The notes below the pieces were generated by a model. It had not been told where the DNA came from, did not search any database, and saw nothing but the letters and a program-made list of their open reading frames with translations. Of a stretch of DNA of 64,000 bases, positions 60,401-64,000 are shown piece after piece. The translations under genes were made by a program, and so were the position numbers. Origin of the DNA: Pycnopodia helianthoides (lineage: Eukaryota > Echinodermata > Asteroidea > Forcipulatida > Asteriidae). The first letter of the stretch is position 1. Each line of letters begins with the position of its first letter. The stretch spans positions 5,164,583 to 5,228,582 of the forward strand of contig CM063258.1 of assembly GCA_032158295.1 (NCBI GenBank), in the 5' to 3' direction.

Positions 60401-63174
60401 TGAAATAACTGTTACATCACTGGTTTTCAAACTGTTGTTCATAACATGGACACGAACAAAATGTGTACCCATGATTGTGGCTGTGCACATAGGTAAATTA
60501 CAAATTAGGCAGTTCTCGAAATAAGTGAAATGACATGAAAAAAAAGGAAATAATAATTTGGGAGGCTAATCCTACTTACTCGCAGCTGAGGAGACATTGA
60601 GAAATAAAACTCTCTGCCAAGTCTGCACATTCACAAAACCACAAACCACAAACCACAGGTGTAGTGTACAAAGCAACATGTATAACAAATTGTAGGTGAT
60701 TAAAAAATTGTACAAATTCTACAAATTGTAGGGGGGTTAAGATAAGACATATTCCCACCAACAAAAGGGATGCAATTGGGTTCTATCCAGATAGAACCCA
60801 AACGTTTTCAAGAATTTTGTTTAACCTTTTTTCGTTTTGTTAGTGTAGGATTTTTTTGTTTGGTTTTCGTTTAACAATTAAGAAAATTTGAAAACAGATG
60901 TTTTTTTGTAAAGGTTAAACGGTTAACCGGTTTAACATACCAACCCTACATTTTGCATAATTCAACAATTTTAAACTGATGCTGCCTCTTCCCTTAGTGA
61001 AAACTGTCTCCTTTTTTGTCCAAAAAGATTTTCCTACAATGAATGATAAATATGAATAAATTTATAATAATCATAGTTAGCATTACCTCATCCATGGTGA
61101 ATTTAGCACGGTCCCAGTCTAGACTAGCTCCAAGTCTTTTCAGCTGTCGATATATCTCATCCCCTTTTCTGCGTTAGAAAAAGGACTTAACTTACAAATC
61201 ACCTACAGACAATAGACTGTTGCAAGTCTAGCACGTATCAACAACAAACAAAAAAAGTTCAAACAAAGACTAATTTTTTTATGAGTTCAAATATTCCTTT
61301 TAAATTCTACTAAAAAAAAAGAAATTCTTGCAAATAAAAATACTCATAGCATACTAAAAAAAAATATATATATTTTTTTAAAACAAACTGGTAATTCTCA
61401 TAAGGACTCTCTATTGGAAAATGAGTGGATCAAAAATCGAATTCAACCTTTAAAAGAACATTACAGAATTGGTAAGAAAAAAACTTGTAAAATATACTTT
61501 TTGATCACAGATTTACATAAAACTTACACGGTCTAATGATGATGATAGTAGAAAACATCCCTTGAAATATTTCTGTCTGAAATGCCTCATTTTATGAGAA
61601 ATGAATAAACTAATTTGCTGATTGGAGTTTATCGCTCAGTGAGCGTTTTATTCATTTGTGAATCTATATGATTTCATGCAAATGTGTAATTGGTTTTTCA
61701 CTATTTTCTCGTGACCCAGATGGCCGATCGATCTCAAACTTCTACAGGTTTGTCAGTTTATGTATATGGTGGATTACATAAAGTGCTTACACTGCCAGGA
61801 ACTGTTTTGTTAGCAAAAACCAATTCTGTAATGTTCCTTTAAACAAAATGTTAATTCTCGTAAGAACTCTCTCTTCGACCTTGGAGCCCCTCTTGAACAG
61901 GGCTTCACTGAACTTTAGGAATTCAAGCTTTGAAGACAAAAAAAAGAGCAGAAAATAGGGATGTCACTCACTCCTCTTTCCATTTCCAGATTTCTTGGGT
62001 GAATTTCTGCCTGCCGAGGTCATGCCTGGTCTTCTGATGGCTCTGCCATAGAGACTTCTCCACCATGATCTGAGTGGCAATCCCGGCATGATCGCAGCCC
62101 GGTACCCACACAGTTGGTCTCCCTCTCATTCTATTCCTGTAATTAGAGTACAAAGACAAATTATATCTCTGTGCCGGGTGATAATAAGCAAGGAGACGGA
62201 AGGAGACGGAAAAGATCCAGAAGTATCAAGACCTGGCCAGGGAACTCCGTAAGATTTGGCAGGTGAGAGTGAAGGTAGTCCCAGTGGTGGTTGGAGCACT
62301 TGGCACCATTCCCAAAGACCTGGGGAAACATCTAGATGAAACAGGGACTTATGAGGGTAGATCTGTTACAAAAGGTGGCGCTTTTGGGACAGCGAGGATC
62401 CTGAGAAAAACCCTTAAAATCTAAGGCTACGGGACGTAGGAGTTATCAGCACAACGGAAAATGTGATCTTCCTTTTGCATGCTGTGATAAACTGAAATAA
62501 CAATAATAATAGTAATAGTGGCTTCTTGTCTAGCTCAATACACAGCTCTAGTCGGGAAACGGGCCCTTTGAATCTGAAGGATATTACGTTTCAGAGGTTT
62601 ACAGACTCTCTCTCTCTCCTCTACATCACCACACAAACAATTTTAGACGTTTGGTTTTTAACAAGGGCTGTCTTTCGTCCATGTTGTTGAAACTTCACCT
62701 CTTTCTAATTGAACGTTTGTTTACTACAAACAGAGTGACCTTGTTCATTCCAAGGCTTTTCCTGTCAGGCTTGATACTTTTCAGGGCGTTTGGAAAATTT
62801 CTTACATTTTTTGTTCACAATTTCCACATAAAAGAGACCAGTTAAAAAATGACAGCAGAACACGCTTTGAGATAAAAGCTGTACAATGCAATCTATTGGG
62901 CTGTGTACAAATGGTGACTGCGGGAAGTCCAGGCTCTGTGGCTCCTTTGTAAACATGTGATGTCACTGAATACATGATGTAGAAACTTGTATCTTAAAAG
63001 CTTACATTGATTTTTGTTTAAAAGTTAAACGTAGGGAGAAAATTATGAAGTTTACCATCTGACGACGCTATCCTCGATAGCAACCATGAGAGTGTGTCCA
63101 AGATGAAGCATACCAGTGACATTGGGTGGAGGGAGGCAGGTGACGTACGGTTTCTTATCTGCATTCTTGGTGTC
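42368..63174 (-). CDS. VARS2: Valyl-tRNA synthetase, probably mitochondrial (VARS2), 22 exons, 5' end outside window
   Basis: Class I aminoacyl-tRNA synthetase that charges tRNA-Val. The 22 exons join with no frame break to 2799 bp: 932 residues plus TAA. In order: the HIGH signature as HLGH (residue about 24 here) after PPPNVTG; the motif [36 protein letters not shown]; the editing domain with [16 protein letters not shown] and [55 protein letters not shown] at about residue 532; [26 protein letters not shown]; the anticodon-binding helices with LCDVYL and [13 protein letters not shown]; and a C-terminal coiled coil. Local choices ([30 protein letters not shown]-like joint) look more like VARS2 than cytosolic VARS1. 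The start and any transit peptide are beyond the right edge, so the organelle is inferred. Confidence 0.95.
42514..42906 (+). mobile_element. MITE family A, copy 5
   Basis: TTAAAGGAACATTACAG to CTGTAATGTTCCTTTAA, in the last VARS2 intron; followed at 42907-42990 by a reversed SINE piece (GTTTACAAGGTGCTGTGGCC). Confidence 0.95.
43043..43192 (-). CDS. VARS2: VARS2 exon: C-terminal coiled coil
   Basis: Acceptor TTCACCTCACACAG, donor GTAAAG. Reads [20 protein letters not shown] and [17 protein letters not shown], the tRNA-binding coiled coil of valyl-tRNA synthetases. Phase 0 at both ends, 50 codons. Confidence 0.94.
43193..43997. other. VARS2 intron, no other feature
   Basis: AT-rich, nothing gene-like up to the MITE at 43998. 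Confidence 0.5.
43998..44390 (+). mobile_element. MITE family A, copy 6
   Basis: TTAAAGGAACATTACAG to CTGTAATGCTCCTTTAA; same orientation as the other VARS2 copies. Confidence 0.95.
44549..44721 (-). CDS. VARS2: VARS2 exon near C-terminus
   Basis: The acceptor CCAACAG before TGCAGG is chosen because it keeps the frame with the previous exon; the alternative four... five bases downstream would break it. Reads [20 protein letters not shown], then [20 protein letters not shown]. Donor GTAACA. Confidence 0.88.
44797..44955 (-). mobile_element. MITE family D, partial
   Basis: AAAGGTAGTGTCATAGATTGG, CAATTTACAGGCAACATTAC and AAAGTTTCAGCTGAATACAG match family D; the other end is missing. A family E end (GGGCCCAATTTCATAGAGC) lies just before it at 44773. 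Confidence 0.65.
45032..45210. repeat. Foldback element with about 30 bp arms
   Basis: GCAAGTTCGGGTGGGCGACT and AGTCGCCCACCCGAACTTGC bound 179 bp; CTAGAGTGACTAGAC continues the pairing. Confidence 0.92.
45521..45632 (-). CDS. VARS2: VARS2 exon
   Basis: Acceptor GTTTGTTTGTTTAG, donor GTAGAG. Reads [20 protein letters not shown] then [17 protein letters not shown]; the family has the equivalent AVRSLRADYNL-like helix. Phase 0 to 1. Confidence 0.92.
45633..46147. other. VARS2 intron
   Basis: Holds an AATAATAAT run with TTATATAGCGCATGATGCAG (45810-45866), a SINE tail. No gene seen. Confidence 0.5.
46148..46354 (-). CDS. VARS2: VARS2 exon: anticodon-binding domain
   Basis: Acceptor GCACGTTTCAG, donor GTAAGT. 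Reads [40 protein letters not shown] and [14 protein letters not shown]. 69 codons, phase 0 at both ends. Confidence 0.96.
46853..47008 (-). CDS. VARS2: VARS2 exon: anticodon-binding domain
   Basis: Acceptor TTTGTTCGTTCTAG, donor GTAAGA. Reads [37 protein letters not shown] and LCDVYL. 52 codons, phase 0 at both ends. Confidence 0.96.
47150..47290 (+). repeat. MITE family E fragment
   Basis: GGTTACCAGCCGAAATGTAA and TTTTTGCTGAGAAGAAAATT resemble the interior of family E. Confidence 0.5.
47365..47648. repeat. Head-to-head pair of tRNA-Asn-like elements, nearly perfect palindrome
   Basis: - strand copy 47365-47436 and + strand copy 47577-47648, both intact 72 nt tRNA-like folds. The palindrome extends from about 47343 (GGGGGTTGAACAAAG) to about 47670 (CTTTGTTCAACCCCC), with a 40 bp loop near 47485-47525 (GCCATACAACCGTTAACTGC). 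Confidence 0.95.
47825..48398. repeat. Foldback element, about 190 bp arms
   Basis: AATGCGCAGTATTTTTGACC, GGGCGCTCTCAAAAA and CTTCCGGGGGTATAACTTAA on the left are matched on the right by TTATACCCCCGGAAGTG, TTTTTGAGAGCGCCCTC and GGTCAAAAATACGGCGCATT. GGCTCCTTTAAAG closes the arms near 48010 and 48220. Confidence 0.94.
48440..48567 (-). CDS. VARS2: VARS2 exon: [12 protein letters not shown]
   Basis: Acceptor GTGTTTCATAG, donor GTAATT. Reads [38 protein letters not shown] and PICE. It joins the catalytic core to the anticodon-binding helices. Phase 1 to 0. Inverted-repeat elements lie within about 45 bp on both sides. Confidence 0.96.
48596..48740. repeat. Short MITE-like element with 30-35 bp inverted ends
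   Basis: AAGGCCGTGTCCGAATTTGC with GGCTACAGCTACAG on the left; CTGTAGCCGCAAATTCGG and ATACAGCCTTA on the right. About 145 bp in total. Confidence 0.88.
48741..49584. other. VARS2 intron, no other feature
   Basis: No gene or recognised repeat seen. Confidence 0.45.
49585..49964. mobile_element. TTAA-flanked full foldback MITE
   Basis: TTAAAGGTACACGTTGCCTTG to CAAGGCAACGTGTACCTTTAA. The arms run about 175 bp each and meet near 49775 (AATTTTTGACTCC); almost the whole element is one hairpin. Confidence 0.94.
50056..50206 (-). CDS. VARS2: VARS2 exon: [12 protein letters not shown]
   Basis: Acceptor CTCTGTGTCCGCAG, donor GTAAGG. Reads [19 protein letters not shown], then [25 protein letters not shown]. 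Phase 0 to 1. Confidence 0.96.
50260..50547 (+). repeat. SINE body and ATT tail (type II tRNA-headed family)
   Basis: GGGACGTAAAGCCGTAGGTC, GATTGGCAGCATATTGCGCC and CACCTTGTATACCATTACAT are followed by TATTATTATTATTAT. The tRNA-like head is missing. Confidence 0.85.
50746..51139 (+). mobile_element. MITE family A, copy 7
   Basis: TTAAAGGAACATTACAG to CTGTAATGTTCCTTTAA. It shares its right flank (AACAAAATGTTAATTCTC and ACTCTCTCTTCGACCTTGG) with the copy at 61.45 kb. Confidence 0.95.
51301..51405 (-). CDS. VARS2: VARS2 exon with KMSKS motif
   Basis: Acceptor TCTTCTCCAG, donor GTAAGA. Reads [20 protein letters not shown] and [20 protein letters not shown] is the ATP-binding loop of class I synthetases. 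35 codons, phase 0 at both ends. Confidence 0.98.
51455..51720 (-). repeat. Half copy of the 38.6 kb palindromic element
   Basis: GAGAAGTCCCCTCGATCCAC, AACAGGACAGTTCTTTTCAG and CACATGGTGTTACCGCAAAC match 38730-38962. The hairpin-bearing left part is absent. Confidence 0.8.
51721..52581. other. VARS2 intron, no other feature
   Basis: AT-rich, no gene or clear repeat seen. Confidence 0.45.
52582..52707 (-). CDS. VARS2: VARS2 exon: [14 protein letters not shown]
   Basis: Acceptor TTTGTTTTTGTAG, donor GTTTGT. Reads [20 protein letters not shown] then [20 protein letters not shown], part of the catalytic Rossmann fold. 42 codons. Confidence 0.97.
53320..53390 (-). repeat. tRNA-like SINE head, type 3
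   Basis: On the - strand the B box reads TGGTTCGAATCCCGCCTC. It is adjacent to the VARS2 donor at 53398 and resembles 41.96-42.02 kb. Confidence 0.5.
53404..53474 (-). CDS. VARS2: VARS2 exon: DVLDTWFSS
   Basis: Acceptor TCTATTTTTTCAG, donor GTAAAG. Reads [20 protein letters not shown] and PDQ. DTWFSS is a signature of the valyl/isoleucyl/leucyl group. Phase 1 to 0. Confidence 0.97.
53641..54080 (+). pseudogene. 3' end of a non-LTR retrotransposon ORF, antisense in VARS2 intron
   Basis: The ORF reads [55 protein letters not shown] and [17 protein letters not shown], then [20 protein letters not shown]. This is the tail that follows reverse transcriptase in many invertebrate LINE ORFs (thumb-like YGCEAWTL and the RGRP-type segment). 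No catalytic reverse transcriptase motif or endonuclease is present, so it is a 5'-truncated copy. The ORF runs on to 54180 past the LINE-like part. Confidence 0.85.
54226..54325 (-). CDS. VARS2: VARS2 exon
   Basis: Acceptor GTGTTTCCCAAG, donor GTGAGT. Reads [20 protein letters not shown] and [12 protein letters not shown]; the family has the same ARNEAEAREKAA-like helix. Phase 0 to 1. Confidence 0.92.
54400..54590 (-). repeat. tRNA-Asn-like element
   Basis: tRNA-like part 54400-54477, with a small deletion in the anticodon arm and CTA insertion in the acceptor. Followed by the usual GGTCTCCCTATTTTGTCAAT flank. Confidence 0.82.
54591..55098. other. VARS2 intron with inverted piece of the 187 bp repeat
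   Basis: 55015-55078 (GTGCCCTTTGCAAGTTGAAA, ATGGCCCTGCCC, AAGATGAAAATTTTAGGCCT) is the complement of part of the 37.0-37.75 kb unit. Nothing else recognised. Confidence 0.6.
55099..55186 (-). CDS. VARS2: VARS2 exon: [10 protein letters not shown]
   Basis: Acceptor TTGTGGTCACTAG, donor GTGAGT. Reads [20 protein letters not shown] then [19 protein letters not shown] is a signature of the family. Phase 2 to 0. Confidence 0.97.
55187..55749. other. VARS2 intron, no other feature
   Basis: I see nothing gene-like. Confidence 0.45.
55750..55908 (-). CDS. VARS2: VARS2 exon: [11 protein letters not shown]
   Basis: Acceptor TTTTTTTTATCCAG, donor GTAAAC. Reads [40 protein letters not shown] and [12 protein letters not shown]. 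Phase 2 at both ends. Confidence 0.96.
55957..56490 (-). repeat. SINE type 2 copy with duplicated tail
   Basis: The tRNA-like head is at 56440-56490 (CGTAGCGTGGCCAAGCGGTC on the - strand). A body with GGGTTAAGAGAAGCAATTAT (+) follows, then an ATT-rich tail. A roughly 56 bp direct duplication (AAATGCCAGAATCTCAAATG, TGTTTACTTCTTATGGTAAT) starts at 55957 and 56101. Confidence 0.8.
56509..56612 (-). CDS. VARS2: VARS2 exon
   Basis: Acceptor TTTGGTCTAATCCAG, donor GTAAAG. Reads [34 protein letters not shown]. The family has GLPRFEARKAVL- and PLCNRS-like equivalents. Phase 0 to 2. Confidence 0.96.
56717..56841 (-). CDS. VARS2: VARS2 exon: editing domain, [13 protein letters not shown]
   Basis: Acceptor GTCTCAACCTCCAG, donor GTGAGT. 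Reads [20 protein letters not shown] and [20 protein letters not shown]. The Asp-rich AHDxNDY segment belongs to the CP1 editing site that hydrolyses mischarged Thr-tRNA-Val. Phase 1 to 0. Confidence 0.97.
56943..57336 (+). mobile_element. MITE family A, copy 8
   Basis: TTAAAGGAACATTACAG to CTGTAATGTTCCTTTAA, same orientation as the other VARS2 copies. Confidence 0.96.
57517..57696 (-). CDS. VARS2: VARS2 exon: editing domain, [10 protein letters not shown]
   Basis: Acceptor CATTCTCACACAG, donor GTAAAA. Reads [40 protein letters not shown] and [17 protein letters not shown]. Holds the conserved TTR threonines of the CP1 editing pocket. Phase 1 at both ends. Confidence 0.97.
57697..58916. other. 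VARS2 intron with foldback element
   Basis: 58346-58486 is a foldback: CAATTGTTGCACGCTATGAC and GTCCATGGTTTTTTGTACAC on the left, GTGTACAAACCCATGGACC and CAGCGTGCAACAATCG on the right. GTTATACCTTGGTAACA (58492) and TGTTACCGAGGTATAAC (58614) form a second inverted pair beside it. The rest is unremarkable. Confidence 0.75.
58917..59025 (-). CDS. VARS2: VARS2 exon: entry to editing domain
   Basis: Acceptor TTTTGTTTGTTCAG, donor GTATTA. Reads [20 protein letters not shown] and [16 protein letters not shown]. The family has LTGRTLLSVPGY- and VEFGVL-like equivalents. Phase 0 to 1. Confidence 0.95.
59026..60057. other. VARS2 intron, no other feature
   Basis: Poly-T/poly-A runs (about 59138-59157 and 59823-59850) and AT-rich sequence; no gene seen. 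Confidence 0.45.
60058..60177 (-). CDS. VARS2: VARS2 exon: [15 protein letters not shown]
   Basis: Acceptor GATGTTCAAATACAG, donor GTAAAA. Reads [40 protein letters not shown]. 40 codons, phase 0 at both ends. Confidence 0.97.
60178..61086. other. VARS2 intron, no other feature
   Basis: No gene or clear repeat seen. Confidence 0.45.
61087..61168 (-). CDS. VARS2: VARS2 exon: GASLDWDR
   Basis: Acceptor TTTTTCTAACGCAG, donor GTAATG. Reads [27 protein letters not shown]. Phase 2 to 0. Confidence 0.97.
61450..61842 (+). mobile_element. MITE family A, copy 9
   Basis: TTAAAAGAACATTACAG to CTGTAATGTTCCTTTAA. It shares more than 45 bp of right flank with copy 7. Confidence 0.95.
61972..62136 (-). 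CDS. VARS2: VARS2 exon: [13 protein letters not shown]
   Basis: Acceptor TACTCTAATTACAG, donor GTGAGT. Reads [40 protein letters not shown] and [11 protein letters not shown]. Binding-site segment of the catalytic domain. Phase 2 at both ends. Confidence 0.97.
62137..63055. other. VARS2 intron
   Basis: 62507-62600 has the beginning of the type II tRNA-headed SINE tail (AATAGTGGCTTCTTGTCTAG). The rest is unremarkable. Confidence 0.45.
63056..63174 (-). CDS. VARS2: VARS2 exon with HIGH motif, most 5' exon in window
   Basis: Acceptor GGTATTATTTAG, donor GTAAAC. Reads [43 protein letters not shown] is the class I HIGH signature. Phase 0 to 2. The exons with the start codon and any targeting peptide lie to the right of the window. 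Confidence 0.97.
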
Positions 63175-63242
63175 CTAAATAATACCAAAGTAACAAATAC
63201 AAAACTTGTGGTGTTCAATAACAAGAACAACACTCAAGAGGC

Positions 63243-63470
63243 GTTTTCTATGGCCACGGATCCACAGTCAACACCCGAAAGCCGGATACGCCCGCAGGAA
63301 ATCACTATCAATGATCCGAATCAGTCCATTTCTGACATGATTTTACAGGGCATTGAGGCACTAGGTAACCACAGAGAGACTGTTCGACTGATTAGGGAGA
63401 GCCTGTGGATAACGCACCTCTAAACTATCCAACCCCATGGTCTAAACATCCAAGAAGAAAATGACTAATA
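63243..63470 (+). pseudogene. Retroelement ORF tail with an internal stop
   Basis: One frame reads HRETVRLIRESLWITHL, stop TAA at 63421, then TIQPHGLNIQEEND in the same frame before the next stop. The pattern of basic residues, (E)xxWIxxL and PxGLN is the usual C-terminal end of invertebrate LINE and Penelope-type ORFs. The rest is absent, so it is a dead fragment lying antisense in the VARS2 intron. Confidence 0.6.
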
Positions 63471-63744
63471 ACTTTTTGTCTTTGCCCTCCCCTTTTTCCC
63501 ACAGATATCCCCCTATTTAAGCGGTCTCATTCACTAATTAATTACTTTGTCTCTCTCTTCCCACCTTTGATTTTGTATTCTGTGTTTCCAGCCTCTTGTG
63601 GTTAAACCAGCCCCTCCCCAACCCTTCTTGTTTCCTTCCTCATTGTTCATCCCTTGCTTTTTTCTTTGTGCATTCTGATACACTAGTACACACTAGTATG
63701 CTCAGCAGGAAAGGTGCAACTTACTGTAAGCAATGTTTTCTACT

Positions 63745-64000
63745 AAAAGGCAAGGTATACCTTTGGTTTTTGGGACCATTTGATTGTTTCAATCCTATAT
63801 AAATGTAGATATATACAATAAAACTAACCTGTGAAATCTTCATTTCAAAAGGTGGTCGCGTTTTTGAAATATCGCAAAAATTCGCAGCGAATATGTCCAT
63901 GCATAAAGAATAATCCTTAATAGGAATACACGATCTGAAGCTGTTTCTCACATTCAAATTTGGGGGGATAAAAACTGACATATTTTTCCCATATCCACGT
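63745..64000 (-). mobile_element. MITE family C, partial at right edge
   Basis: AAGGTATACCTTTGGTTTTTGG, AATAAAACTAACCTGTGAAA and TTCATTTCAAAAGGTGGTCG are the complement of the 20.4 and 29.4 kb elements. It runs off the window. Confidence 0.7.

Overview
This is animal nuclear DNA, not bacterial. Genes are split by many GT-AG introns, spacer is AT-rich, and transposon and minisatellite debris is dense. The protein matches, the tRNA-headed SINEs and the TTAA-flanked MITEs suggest an invertebrate deuterostome. An echinoderm, perhaps a sea star, is my best guess, but the sequence does not prove it.

Three conserved genes can be read. (1) RABL6 on the + strand, from before the left edge to a stop at 10832. 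Nine exons of its 3' half are visible: the end of the GTPase-like domain, then a long low-complexity tail ending in a lysine-rich block and a DELEAFL motif. (2) GCLM, the modifier subunit of glutamate-cysteine ligase, on the - strand from 34042 to 28452. It is complete in 5 exons and encodes 276 residues. (3) A valyl-tRNA synthetase most like the mitochondrial form VARS2, on the - strand. 22 exons from 63174 to 42368 encode the last 932 residues without a break, and the 5' exons lie beyond the right edge. RABL6 and GCLM are convergent, with about 17.6 kb of gene-free spacer between their stops (10833-28451). GCLM and VARS2 are in tandem on the - strand, about 8.3 kb apart.

The rest is repeats. 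Long arrays: about 31 bp at 1.85-2.19 kb, 21 bp at 4.96-6.18 kb, 116 bp at 11.1-11.8 kb, 24 bp at 17.0-17.75 kb, 73 bp at 24.7-25.15 kb, 187 bp at 37.0-37.75 kb. Dispersed families: nine copies of a ~393 bp TTAA-flanked MITE, several related TTAA MITEs, a MITE ending in GGGCCCAATTTCA, three tRNA-derived SINE types, and tRNA-Asn-like elements that also occur as head-to-head palindromes. There are several foldback elements. A compact 1.83 kb LTR retroelement at 39564-41394 has 330 bp LTRs, a 4 bp target duplication and one 181-residue Gag-like ORF. Two retroelement coding fragments lie at 53.64-54.08 kb and 63.24-63.47 kb.

Most unusual points: RABL6 needs several single-base frame corrections in its disordered tail while VARS2 and GCLM need none; the LTR element has a diverged empty-site counterpart next to it; tRNA-like genes are arranged as long divergent palindromes; and one VARS2 exon is squeezed between two inverted-repeat elements.
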